From the NCBI RefSeq assembly GCF_000721605.1, contig NZ_JOIZ01000014.1, forward strand, positions 100,786-164,785: DNA of 64,000 nt. Reading direction: 5' to 3'. This document shows, one piece after another, positions 34,970 through 43,291 of this stretch. This stretch comes from Streptomyces sp. NRRL S-37. GTDB taxonomy: Bacteria > Actinomycetota > Actinomycetes > Streptomycetales > Streptomycetaceae. Below the pieces are notes generated by a model, which was not told the DNA's origin, did not search any database, and saw only the letters and a list, made by a program, of their open reading frames with translations. Positions within the stretch are counted from its first letter, which is position 1, and each line of letters begins with the position of its first letter. The position numbers were made by a program, and so were the translations under genes.

Positions 34970-35244
34970 CCGTGTACATCGACCCGCCCACCTGGCCGGG
35001 CCACGGCCGGATGTGGTCCCACCTCGTCAGCGACCTCTCCTACGACGAACTGCACACCTTCGCCGACCGCCTGGGCGTCCCCCGCCGCGCCTTCGAACGC
35101 GACCACTACGACGTCCCCGCCCACCGGTACGCCGACGCGGTGCGCGCGGGGGCGGTCGAGGTCAGCAGCCGTGAGGTGGTGCGGCTGCTGCACGGGGCGG
35201 GGCTGCGGCGCCGCAAGGGCGCGACTCAGCCGCGGAGTTCGTAG
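34966..35244 (+). CDS. DUF4031 domain protein
   Basis: 92 residues from GTG 34966, overlapping the preceding stop by four bases. VTVYIDPPTWPGHGRMWSHLVSDLSYDELHTFADRLGV, AFERDHYDVPAHRYADAV is the DUF4031 domain almost end to end; conserved Asp, His and Trp residues suggest a small enzyme, but none is characterised to my knowledge. Its last 19 bp overlap the end of the convergent acetyltransferase fusion gene. Confidence 0.8.
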   Translation: MTVYIDPPTWPGHGRMWSHLVSDLSYDELHTFADRLGVPRRAFERDHYDVPAHRYADAVRAGAVEVSSREVVRLLHGAGLRRRKGATQPRSS

Positions 35245-36296
35245 GCGAACTCGTCCTCGTCGCCGTCCTCGGTCCGGGTGAAACCGGCGCGCGTGATGAC
35301 GGCCTGGGACGGGAGGTTGTCCGGGTCGGTCCTCGCGTACACCGACGTCACCTCCTCGTGGCCCAGCGCCCACGCCGACAGTGCGCGCAGCGCCTCGGTG
35401 GCGTAGCCGTTGCCTCGGGCGGCCTCGGTGAGGTCGTAGCCGATCTCCACCCGGCCGTTCTCGTCGGGCGCCCGGTGGAAGCCCATGCCGCCGACCGCGC
35501 GGTCGTCCTCCCGGCGCACCAGTACGAACATCCCCCACTCGGGCCGGAACGCACCCTCCTCGTACTGCTTGAGCAGCATCCCGGCGGCCGTCCGCGTGCC
35601 CTCGAACGGTCCCGGGCCGAGCCAGTCGAACCCGCCCTCGCCGCCCACGGCCAGATCGGCCGCGACCGCCGGGGTGACGCCCTCCAGGGTGAGCCGCTCG
35701 GCCGGTATCACCAGGTTGTTGTTCCACTTCCACCCGGTGACGGGCTCCCGCCCCGGCAGTTCACCGCGCCCGGTGGCCCACAGCAGCGTCCGCCACGGCG
35801 TGGGCCCCGGCTGGACCCGCGGGAAGATCCGGGTGAGGACGAAGGAGGCCAGCCCGGCCGGCGGCTCGTAGCCGATGCCCATTCCCTCGGCGATGTCGTG
35901 CGTGTGCAGCAGCACCTCGGCGATACCCATCGCGGCGAAGCCCTCACGGTTCGCGTGCCGGAAGGGGTACGGGTGGAAGGCGCGGACCGCGCGCGGGGTG
36001 GTGCGGACGGCGGCGGCGAGCAGGGCGCCGGTCGCCCCGATCGTCTGCAGGGCGCCGGCGTTGTCGGTGCCCTCGTCGAGGGCGATCTCGAAGGGCACGT
36101 ACGCGTCCTGCGCCCGCCCGGCGAGCTGTCCCGCGTACGCGATGAGATCGCTCGCGATGTGCACCGCCGTCTCCCGGCAGTCCCACTCCAGCCGCCCGGC
36201 CCTCACCCCCGTCCAGTCCCGGTCGACGACCGCCCCCAGCGCCGCCACGCAGTCCGCGACGGCTTCCTCCACCTGGTCCGCTCCCACAGCATGCAT
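35226..36296 (-). CDS. DinB-like/mycothiol-enzyme domain fused to GNAT acetyltransferase
   Basis: 356 residues with two parts. The first 200 resemble the maleylpyruvate-isomerase-type DinB helical bundle (VADCVAALGAVVDRDWTG, WDCRETAVHIASDLIAYAGQLA, EVLLHTHDIAEGMG with spaced His for metal). The last 150 are a GNAT domain with WLGPGPFEGT, GYDLTEAARGNGYATEALRAL (acetyl-CoA loop) and QAVITRAGFTRT. The fusion is continuous with no frameshift. It starts 10 bp after the HD-domain gene stop, so they form an operon. Substrate unknown. Confidence 0.78.
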   Translation of the reverse strand: MHAVGADQVEEAVADCVAALGAVVDRDWTGVRAGRLEWDCRETAVHIASDLIAYAGQLAGRAQDAYVPFEIALDEGTDNAGALQTIGATGALLAAAVRTTPRAVRAFHPYPFRHANREGFAAMGIAEVLLHTHDIAEGMGIGYEPPAGLASFVLTRIFPRVQPGPTPWRTLLWATGRGELPGREPVTGWKWNNNLVIPAERLTLEGVTPAVAADLAVGGEGGFDWLGPGPFEGTRTAAGMLLKQYEEGAFRPEWGMFVLVRREDDRAVGGMGFHRAPDENGRVEIGYDLTEAARGNGYATEALRALSAWALGHEEVTSVYARTDPDNLPSQAVITRAGFTRTEDGDEDEFAYELRG

Positions 36297-36306
36297 GCGG
36301 GGCAGG

Positions 36307-36969
36307 CTAGGCGGGCGGCGCGGGCGCGGTCGACAGCATTTCCAGCTCGCCGCGCATGTTGTGGCGGGCGGTGGCCTCCCAGTGTTCCTGGCCGTAGGGG
36401 GTGCGGAACAGCCTTGGCAGGGCGAGGAGTTGCCGTAGCACCTCGGACCGTCCCGCGCGGAACGCGTCGTTCGGCACGAAGTGGTACTCCTCGCGGACGG
36501 CGGCGGTGTAGGCGGCGTACGACGACGGCGACGCGGCGAGGATCGCCAGGTCGGCGTCGCACAGCACCTGCCCGTCCCGGTCGTCGTCGGCCGGGTCGTG
36601 CGTGACGGTGAGCCGCACCAGCCGGGCCACCTCGGCGGTCTTCTCCGCGGACACCCCGGCCTCGGGGAGCGCCCGCTCGGCGAGCCGGGCGGACCGCTCC
36701 TCGTTGGTGGACCGGTCCGGCAGGTAGACCGCATCGTGGAACCAGGCGGCGAGCCGTACGACGTCCGGGTCGTCGGCGTACTCCTCCAGCTCGTCGATGT
36801 GGTCCAGGACGGCGGTCAGGTGGGTGAGCGTGTGGTAGTGCCGCTGGGGCTCCGACCAGCGGCGCAGCAGGGCGTCGGCGTACCGGTACGGGGCGGGGAA
36901 GCACGCGCCGTCCCGTGCCGAGAGGAGGGTGAGCAGCCAGCGGTCACGCAGGGCGTCGGTGTCGGCCAT
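36307..36969 (-). CDS. HD-superfamily metal-dependent phosphohydrolase-like protein
   Basis: 220 residues. RHYHTLTHL near residue 44, AAWFHDAVYLP (the HD pair) and a later CDADLAILA give the H...HD...D metal site of predicted HD phosphohydrolases, in the YHN-type arrangement. All ligands are present, so it should be active; substrate unknown. First gene of a two-gene operon with the fusion acetyltransferase. Confidence 0.85.
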   Translation of the reverse strand: MADTDALRDRWLLTLLSARDGACFPAPYRYADALLRRWSEPQRHYHTLTHLTAVLDHIDELEEYADDPDVVRLAAWFHDAVYLPDRSTNEERSARLAERALPEAGVSAEKTAEVARLVRLTVTHDPADDDRDGQVLCDADLAILAASPSSYAAYTAAVREEYHFVPNDAFRAGRSEVLRQLLALPRLFRTPYGQEHWEATARHNMRGELEMLSTAPAPPA

Positions 36970-37044
36970 GGGCCCATTGTCCGCCCCGGCCGCCGGGCCG
37001 ACGCCCGGTGGGCCGCGCGCCCCCGCCGCACTAGCGTGGGCGGC

Positions 37045-37725
37045 ATGACGACTCCTGCGGATGTGCGGAACGTACGAGACCCCGAACTGCCCGGCCGGCT
37101 GCTGGCCGTCGAGCGGGACGCGCTGATCCCGTTGCTACGGGGGCGTGACGACGCGGACTTCGCGCTGCCGGTGGCGGCGTGTCCGGGATGGACGGTGCGG
37201 GACGTGCTGGCGCACTGCTCGGCCGCGTTCACCCGGGTCCTGGAGCGGCGGTTCGAGGACGGGGTGTTCTCGCCCGGGAGCAATGAGCGGGACATCGCCG
37301 AGCGGGCCGGGTGGACGAACACCCGGGTCGTGGACGAGCTGGAGCGCGGGATGACCGGGGCGGGGCCCGTGATCGCCGAGGCGGGCGGGGCGCTGGACGG
37401 GCTCGCGCTGGGCGAGTGGGTGCACGCCGGGGACGTACGGGTCGCGCTCGGGGAGCCGGGCGCGTACGCGGGTGCGGGGCTGCCGTACGCACTCGCCCTG
37501 CTGGGCCAGGTGACCGGCCGGAAGGGCCACCTGCCGCTGCACGCCGACCTCGACGACGCCGACGAGCCGCTGCGGCTGGGCGACGCCACGGGGGAGCGTC
37601 CCCCGGCCCGCTACATCGGGGACGGTCCGACCCTCGTACGGCTGTACGCGGGGCGTCCGGTGGACGGGGCCGCGTACGAGCTGGCCGGGGCGGAGGCGGC
37701 GGAGCTGAACATCTTCGGGGACTGA
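37045..37725 (+). CDS. Maleylpyruvate isomerase family mycothiol-dependent enzyme
   Basis: 226 residues. The DinB/MDMPI bundle is visible: LLAVERDALIPLLRG, PGWTVRDVLAHCSAAFTRVLERRFE (first metal His), GEWVHAGDVRVALGEPG (second His). Members use mycothiol, the actinobacterial thiol, to isomerise or detoxify electrophiles. A TAGCGT seven bases before the ATG suggests a leaderless transcript. It is the second protein of this family within 2 kb. Confidence 0.85.
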   Translation: MTTPADVRNVRDPELPGRLLAVERDALIPLLRGRDDADFALPVAACPGWTVRDVLAHCSAAFTRVLERRFEDGVFSPGSNERDIAERAGWTNTRVVDELERGMTGAGPVIAEAGGALDGLALGEWVHAGDVRVALGEPGAYAGAGLPYALALLGQVTGRKGHLPLHADLDDADEPLRLGDATGERPPARYIGDGPTLVRLYAGRPVDGAAYELAGAEAAELNIFGD

Positions 37726-37790
37726 GGGGCCTGAGGGGACTGAGCGGAGGGGCGGGGCGGCCGCGGGCGGGCGGTCGGGCGTAGTCTTGG

Positions 37791-37806
37791 ATTGGACTAG
37801 ACCTGT
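37791..37806. promoter_or_regulatory. dre-like (DasR) site upstream of cutC
   Basis: ATTGGACTAGACCTGT; its reverse complement contains AGGTCTAGTCCA, the same 12-base core as dre1 at nagK. 13 of 16 positions fit the dre consensus. It ends 32 bp before the cutC ATG. Confidence 0.55.
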
Positions 37807-37838
37807 AGTCGCCGTCTGATGCCGAGGAATGGGGTCCC

Positions 37839-38528
37839 ATGAGCAAGCGTGCAGTCCTGGAGGTGATCGCCCTCGACGTCGAGGACGCGGTGGCCGCCCA
37901 GGCCGGAGGTGCGGACCGCCTCGAGCTGGTGACCGACATGGCGGCGGACGGACTGACGCCCTCGGCGGCGACGGTCGCGGGGATCCGGGCGGCCGTGGAC
38001 ATCCCGGCGCGGGTGATGCTGCGGCTGGCGGACGGGTTCGCGGCGGGGGACGTCGAGCGGCTGGTGGCTGCCGCGTGCGCGATGCGCGAGGCCGGGGCGG
38101 AGGAGTTCGTGCTCGGGTTCCTCGACGCGGGCGGGGCCGTGGACCTGGGGGCGGTGGAGCGGGTCGCCGGTGTGCTGGAGGGGTGCCGGTGGACGTTCCA
38201 CCGGGCCATCGACCGGGCCGCCGACCGGGACGCCCTGCGCAAGCGGCTCGCGGACTTCCCCGGCCTGGACACGTACCTGACGGCCGGGGCGGCCGAGGGG
38301 GTCGACGCGGGGATGCCGACGCTGCTCGCGGAGGCGGGGCGGCGGGGGGAGCCGGGGTACGGGCAGCGGTTGCTGGTGGGGGGTGGGCTGCGGCTGGAGC
38401 ATGTGCCGCTGTTGCTGAAGGCCGGGATCGATGCCTTTCACATCGGCGGGGCGGCCCGTCCCGGGGGGTGGGGCGGGCCCGTGTCGGCGGAGGCCGTCGC
38501 CGAGTGGCGGCGGGTGCTCGAGGGGTGA
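37839..38528 (+). CDS. cutC: CutC family protein
   Basis: 229 residues forming a TIM barrel. LEVIALDVEDAVAAQAGGADRLELVTDMAADGLTPS is the CutC N-terminal signature, followed by FVLGFLDAGGAVDL and TFHRAIDRAAD. The family was named for copper homeostasis, but a direct role in copper handling is doubtful. ATG 37839 gives the usual length. A DasR-like box in its promoter hints at coupling to amino-sugar metabolism in this organism. Confidence 0.9.
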   Translation: MSKRAVLEVIALDVEDAVAAQAGGADRLELVTDMAADGLTPSAATVAGIRAAVDIPARVMLRLADGFAAGDVERLVAAACAMREAGAEEFVLGFLDAGGAVDLGAVERVAGVLEGCRWTFHRAIDRAADRDALRKRLADFPGLDTYLTAGAAEGVDAGMPTLLAEAGRRGEPGYGQRLLVGGGLRLEHVPLLLKAGIDAFHIGGAARPGGWGGPVSAEAVAEWRRVLEG

Positions 38529-38677
38529 GCGGGGCTCCTTTTTGACGGGGCTGGTGGCTGGGCGGTGCTGTGTTGCCGGGCGGGGCTTGCGGCTGGACGG
38601 TGCTGTTGCCGGGCGGGGGTGGGTCGCGCCGCCCGGCGCTTGCGGGGTGCCTCCCCCACTCTCGGCTGCGCTCGAGC

Positions 38678-38724
38678 GGGAGGTACCCCCATCGCCCACC
38701 CGTGCCGCCCTGGGGGTACCTCCC
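38678..38724. terminator. 14-bp inverted repeat between cutC and the HelD-like gene
   Basis: GGGAGGTACCCCCA, a 19-base loop, TGGGGGTACCTCCC, a perfect stem. It belongs to a common Streptomyces intergenic repeat (CCTCCCCCACTCTCGGCT type lies just before). The gap 38529-38750 has no gene. Confidence 0.65.
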
Positions 38725-38750
38725 AGGCCCTGTGGCTGCCTGCGGGTGCG

Positions 38751-40844
38751 TTACGTCAGTTGGGTCGGCAGGGGGGTCGTGTGGGTCACGATCAGGCCTG
38801 AGACCGCTCGGGTGAGGGCCACGTACAGGCGGCGCAGGCCGGTGCGTTCGTCCGGTTCGGCGTCCACCACCGCCCGGGGTTCGTCCAGGACCACGTAGTC
38901 GTACTCCAGGCCCTTCGCCAGGGAGGCCGGGACCAGGGTCAGGCGAGCGGCGTGGGTCGTCTCCTCGCCGGGGGCGACGTACGTGATGCCCGCCGCCGTC
39001 AGCGCATCCGCCAGTTCCGGGACGCGGGTGTCCGCCGCGATCAGGCCCACCGACCCCTCGTTGCGCAGGAGTTCGCGGCAGGCGGAGACCACGTCGTCCG
39101 TTCCCCCGGCCGGGCGGACCTCGAAGAAGCCCGGGTTCTCGCGGATCGACACCACCGGGGTCAGACCCGGCGCGATGTGGGGGAGGAGCCGGGAGGCGTA
39201 GGTGATGACGTCCGTCGGGACGCGGAAACCGGCCGTCAGCTCCTCGATCACCGCGTCCTGTTTGCCCAGGTGGAGCAGGGCCTCGTCCCAACTGCGCGTC
39301 GCCCACGGCGTGGTGCCCTGGGCCAGGTCGCCGAGGACGGTCGCCGAACCGGTCGTGCAGCGGCGGCCCACCGCCCGGTACTGCATGGGGGACAGGTCCT
39401 GCGCCTCGTCGAGCACCACGTGTCCGAGGGAGTGCGTGCGCTGGACGAGGTCGGCCGCCTCGTCGATCAGCACCGCGTCCGCCGCCGACCACTTCGCCGA
39501 CTTCACCGAGCGGGCGGGCTTCGTCCACAGGATCGTCTTCCGCTCCTGCTCGTCGAGCAGGCCCTCCGCGTGCTCCGCAAGGAACTCCGGGTCGCTCAGC
39601 AGTCGCAGCACCAGCTTCGCCGGGTCGACGGCCGGCCAGACCGCCTTCACCGCCGCCTTCACCGCCGCGTTGCGGGCCACCGCGTCCTGCACCCTGTCGT
39701 CCGGTGCCTCGCCCGCCCGCTCCATCTGCACCAGCACGGCGTGCGCGATGCGCTGCGGCAGGGCGTCGCGGGCGGCGCCGTAGCGGATGTCGCGGTCGAG
39801 CAACTGCCGGACGATCTCCTCCAGTTCGTACGCCGGCACCCGCCAGCGGCGTGAACCGCGGACGACGACGACCGGCTCGGTGGGCATCGTGACGTGGGAG
39901 TAGAGGGCCCTGCGCAGGACCTCCGCCATCCGGGCGTCGCCCTTGACCACCGCCGCGCTCGCGTCGTCCGTCCCGCGCACCTCCACGTGCGCCACCAGGT
40001 CGTCCACCGTGGCCTGCGCCACCGTCAGCTCGCCCAGCGCGGGCAGCACCTGCTCGATGTAGTGCAGGAAGGACCGGTTCGGGCCGACGACCAGCGTGCC
40101 GGTGCGGGCCAGCCGCTCGCGGTGGGCGTAGAGGAGGTAGGCGACCCGGTGCAGGCCGACGGCCGTCTTCCCGGTGCCGGGACCTCCCTGCACGCACACG
40201 CTGCCGGACAGCCCCGACCGTACGATCTCGTCCTGCTCCGGCTGGATCGTGGCGACGATGTCCCGCATCGGGCCGACGCGCGGACGCTCGATCTCCTGCT
40301 GGAGCAGCTTGCTGGTGGTGGCCGCCTCGGCCGGGTCGGAGAGGTGCTCGTCCTCGTACGCGGTGAGGTCGCCGCCGGTGTAGCCGAAGCGGCGGCGCAG
40401 CGCGATGTCCTGCGGGTCCTTCTTGGACGCCCGGTAGAACGGCTGCGACACCGGCGCACGCCAGTCGATCACCATCGGGTCGCCGTCCGCGTCGTGCACG
40501 TGCCGGCGCCCGATGTAGAAGCTCTCGCCCTCCGCGCCCTCCGCCTGCTCGACGCCGGGGGAGTGCAGATAGTCGAGGCGGCCGAAGAACAGCGGGGTGT
40601 CGCTGAGGTCGGCCAGCGCCTTGACGCGCTCCTCGATCTGGTGCGCCAGCGCGGCCGCGTTGACCCAGTTCGCGGTGACGTCGCTGATGTCGAGGGCTTC
40701 GACGTCCTCGCGCATGGCGCGCAGCGCGGAACGGGACGCGGCGAGGTGGGAGCGTTCGCGGGCGAGCGGATCGTCTGCGAGGGTGGTCGCGGGGCCGTCT
40801 ACGGGCTCGTCTACGGGCTTGTCTACCGGTGTGGACGCGGACAA
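38751..40844 (-). CDS. HelD-like UvrD-family ATPase/helicase
   Basis: 697 residues from TTG 40844, which has GGAGG eight bases upstream. Walker A GGPGTGKT lies at 220-227, the Walker B-type VVLDEAQDLSP and helicase motifs GDLAQGTTPW, AGFRVPTDVI and LVPASLAKGLEYDYVVLDEP, LYVALTRA complete a superfamily 1A engine. The N-terminal helical region (DPLARERSHLAASRSALRAMREDVEAL) and overall layout fit HelD-type RNA polymerase recycling factors; HelR paralogs give rifamycin tolerance. I saw no rifamycin-associated element upstream. A DNA helicase role cannot be excluded. Confidence 0.85.
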   Translation of the reverse strand: MSASTPVDKPVDEPVDGPATTLADDPLARERSHLAASRSALRAMREDVEALDISDVTANWVNAAALAHQIEERVKALADLSDTPLFFGRLDYLHSPGVEQAEGAEGESFYIGRRHVHDADGDPMVIDWRAPVSQPFYRASKKDPQDIALRRRFGYTGGDLTAYEDEHLSDPAEAATTSKLLQQEIERPRVGPMRDIVATIQPEQDEIVRSGLSGSVCVQGGPGTGKTAVGLHRVAYLLYAHRERLARTGTLVVGPNRSFLHYIEQVLPALGELTVAQATVDDLVAHVEVRGTDDASAAVVKGDARMAEVLRRALYSHVTMPTEPVVVVRGSRRWRVPAYELEEIVRQLLDRDIRYGAARDALPQRIAHAVLVQMERAGEAPDDRVQDAVARNAAVKAAVKAVWPAVDPAKLVLRLLSDPEFLAEHAEGLLDEQERKTILWTKPARSVKSAKWSAADAVLIDEAADLVQRTHSLGHVVLDEAQDLSPMQYRAVGRRCTTGSATVLGDLAQGTTPWATRSWDEALLHLGKQDAVIEELTAGFRVPTDVITYASRLLPHIAPGLTPVVSIRENPGFFEVRPAGGTDDVVSACRELLRNEGSVGLIAADTRVPELADALTAAGITYVAPGEETTHAARLTLVPASLAKGLEYDYVVLDEPRAVVDAEPDERTGLRRLYVALTRAVSGLIVTHTTPLPTQLT

Positions 40845-41059
40845 GGGGGTGCCTCCGGGGGACCTGCTGCTGGTTGCTGCGGCGAAATGCCGGCCGGTTT
40901 CCGTCCGGACGGCGGCGCTCCGTGAGGGGAGGCGGGGGAAGAGCGGAGATTCTAGGACGCGAGGCCGGTGCGGTCCAAACGGTTTTGCGCACCGGGCGGG
41001 ACGGCGGACGGGGCGCCAGATGGGACGGCGGGGTGGGTGCGCTCGCGTGGCCGCCCCGG

Positions 41060-41938
41060 TCAGCTCGTACGCGCCGTACCGTCCGTGTCCCGTACGCCGG
41101 GCACGCCGACCGGCCGCCGCCCCGGCCCCGTGGTCAGCGAGGCGAGCAGGGCGAGCCGCTCGGCGTCCTCGGTCCCCGGCTCGGCGTGGTAGAGCGCGAG
41201 CGTCATCCCGTCGGAGCCGTCGACGTCCATTTTGGACATGGTGAGGTTCAGCCGGCCGACCTGCGGATGGTTCATCCCGATCGTCCCGTTGCCCGGCGGC
41301 CGGACGTCGTGGCGTGCCCACACCCGCCGGAACTCCTCGCTGGCCAGGGACAGCTCGCCGACGAGCTGGACGACCCGCGGGTCGTCGACGTCCGACCCGA
41401 GCCGTCGGCGGAACGCGGCGACGCACCGGGCCGCCGTGTCGGCCCAGTCCGTGTGCAGCGCCTGCTCGGCGGGGTCGAGGAAGAACGACCGGAGCCGGTT
41501 CTCCCCCACCCGTACGCCCGGGACCAGCGCGGTGGCGAGCGCGTTGGCCGCGATCACGTCGAGGGTCCGGTCCGTCACGAAGGCCGGCAGCCCGATCGCC
41601 TCGAGCAGCTGTGCGGTGGCCGGCGGAACGGTCCGTCGCCGGGGCCGGCGGCGGGTGCGGGGGCGTGGCGCGGCGAGCTGGTGGAGGTAGCCCGTGGCGG
41701 TGTCGTCGAGCCGGAACACCCGGGCCAGCGCGTCGAGGACCTGCGCCGACGGGTTGCGGTCGCGGCCCTGCTCGAGCCGCAGGTAGTAGTCGGAGCTGAT
41801 TCCGGCGAGCATGGCCACCTCCTCCCGGCGCAGCCCCGGCACCCGGCGTATCCCGTGCACCGGCAGCCCGATGTCCTCGGGCGTCACCAGCTCCCGGCGC
41901 GCCCGGAGGTAGTCACCGAGCAGGTTCTCCTCAGGCAT
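41060..41938 (-). CDS. XRE-family regulator with MmyB-like ligand-binding domain
   Basis: 292 residues from ATG 41938 (GGGGGAC upstream). The N-terminal HTH (GLRREEVAMLAGISSDYYLRLEQGRDRNPSAQVLDALARVF) is the standard MmyB-type start, and the C-terminal PAS-like pocket has AIGLPAFVTDRTLDVIAANALA and RRVWARHDV. Such regulators usually control the divergent oxidoreductase gene; here that is the aldo/keto reductase. Confidence 0.9.
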   Translation of the reverse strand: MPEENLLGDYLRARRELVTPEDIGLPVHGIRRVPGLRREEVAMLAGISSDYYLRLEQGRDRNPSAQVLDALARVFRLDDTATGYLHQLAAPRPRTRRRPRRRTVPPATAQLLEAIGLPAFVTDRTLDVIAANALATALVPGVRVGENRLRSFFLDPAEQALHTDWADTAARCVAAFRRRLGSDVDDPRVVQLVGELSLASEEFRRVWARHDVRPPGNGTIGMNHPQVGRLNLTMSKMDVDGSDGMTLALYHAEPGTEDAERLALLASLTTGPGRRPVGVPGVRDTDGTARTS

Positions 41939-41986
41939 GTCCCCCATGCTAGGCGCGCGGTGCCGACCGTCCCTGTCCCTGTCACT

Positions 41987-42009
41987 CCCAGGATCGGCAG
42001 GAACCTGGG
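41987..42009. promoter_or_regulatory. Candidate operator of the MmyB-type regulator
   Basis: CCCAGG-N11-CCTGGG in the 102-bp gap between the divergent regulator and reductase starts. Only 6-bp arms, so modest support. Confidence 0.35.
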
Positions 42010-42040
42010 CGGACCGGCCGGGGGCGTGGACGGTGGGGCC

Positions 42041-42937
42041 ATGAGCACTCCGACCACATCCACCCCCTCCCTCCCCGGCGGCACCTGGACGATGGGAGAC
42101 CTGACCGTCACCCGGTTCGGCTACGGCGCCATGCAGCTCACCGGCCCCGGCGTGATGGGCCCGCCGGCCGACCACGAGGGCGCCCTCGCCGTGCTGCGCG
42201 AGGCCGTACGCCTCGGCATCACGCACATCGACACCGCCGACGCCTACGGTCCTCACGTCACCAACCGGCTGATCCGCGAGGCGCTGCACCCCTACCCCGA
42301 CTCGCTGCATCTCGTGACCAAGGTCGGCGCGGTCCGCGACGCACAGGGCGGCTGGCCCCCGGCCCGTGAGCCGGACGACCTGCGCCGGGCCGTCCACAGC
42401 AACCTCGAAGCCCTCGGCGTCGAGACGCTGGATCTCGTCAACCTCCGCCTCGGCGACGCCACGGGCCCGCGGCCCGGCTCACTCGCCGAGGCCTACGGGA
42501 CCCTCGTCGACCTCCAGCGGCAGGGCCTGATCCGGCACCTCGGCCTCAGCAACGCGACCCCCGAGCAGATCGCCGAGGCGGAGACCATCGCGCCGTTCGT
42601 CTGCGTCCAGAACCTCTACAACCTCGCCCACCGCCAGGACGACGCCCTCGTCGACCGGCTCGCCGAGCAGGGCGTCGCCTACGTGCCGTTCTTCCCGCTG
42701 GGCGGCTTCACCCCCCTGCAGTCCTCGGTGCTCTCGGCCGTGGCCGCCCGGCTCGGCGCCCGCCCGATGTCGGTCGCCCTGGCCTGGCTGCTGCACCGGT
42801 CGCCCAACATCCTGCTCATCCCCGGGACCTCGTCGGTGGCGCACTTGCGGGAGAACGTCACCGGCGCGGGCCTGCCCCTGTCCGAGGAGGACCTCGCCGA
42901 GCTGGACACGATCGGCCGCCGACCCGCCGCCCCCTAG
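42041..42937 (+). CDS. Aldo/keto reductase
   Basis: 298 residues. GYGAMQLTGPG, GITHIDTADAYGPHVTNRLIREAL (catalytic Asp/Tyr) and LVTKVGAVRD (catalytic Lys) are present, with SNATPEQIAEA and IPGTSSVAHLRENV for NADPH binding. The usual catalytic His in LxHxP is replaced: the segment reads LDLVNLRLGD. It is therefore an AKR fold whose activity may differ. Divergent from its presumed regulator. Confidence 0.9.
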   Translation: MSTPTTSTPSLPGGTWTMGDLTVTRFGYGAMQLTGPGVMGPPADHEGALAVLREAVRLGITHIDTADAYGPHVTNRLIREALHPYPDSLHLVTKVGAVRDAQGGWPPAREPDDLRRAVHSNLEALGVETLDLVNLRLGDATGPRPGSLAEAYGTLVDLQRQGLIRHLGLSNATPEQIAEAETIAPFVCVQNLYNLAHRQDDALVDRLAEQGVAYVPFFPLGGFTPLQSSVLSAVAARLGARPMSVALAWLLHRSPNILLIPGTSSVAHLRENVTGAGLPLSEEDLAELDTIGRRPAAP

Positions 42938-43053
42938 GGGACGTCCCGTCCCGCCCGAGGGGGAGGGGTCGTTCCGGAGGCGTACGCGGAGGGCCCGCGG
43001 GCCGGTCCCTCCGGCCGATGCCCGTGCCGGGGGCGGACGGCAACCATGGAGGC

Positions 43054-43239
43054 ATGAGCGCAGCGACCCTCCACCCCACCACACCGCCGGTGCGGCCGAC
43101 CGGCACGGCCCCGGCCCTGGGCGGTCACCCGTACCGCCTCGGTGGTGCCCTGCGCGCCGTGAGGGTGTTCCTCGGCGCCGCCTTCGACGTGATGATCCTC
43201 GGTGAGTACGACGAGGAGGTGGGCGTCCGCCGCAGGTAG
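43054..43239 (+). CDS. Small hypothetical protein (61 aa)
   Basis: 61 residues: a Pro/Thr-rich start, then HPYRLGGALRAVRVFLGAAFDVMILGEYDEEVGVRRR. Amphipathic rather than clearly membrane-spanning. Coding bias is reasonable; GGAGG is present but only one base from the ATG, so an upstream start at 43018 cannot be ruled out. Convergent with the HTH regulator gene. No family recognised. Confidence 0.4.
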   Translation: MSAATLHPTTPPVRPTGTAPALGGHPYRLGGALRAVRVFLGAAFDVMILGEYDEEVGVRRR

Positions 43240-43291
43240 GCGGTGCCCTCCTCCGCCCCGCGCGGCGGCCGTCGTGGCCATGGCCGGCCGG

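Noticed and set aside
40845..41059. Rifamycin-associated element upstream of the HelD-like gene
   Set aside because: I looked for the GGGGCTTGC...GCAAGGCCC palindrome and did not find it, so HelR-type rifamycin induction is not supported.
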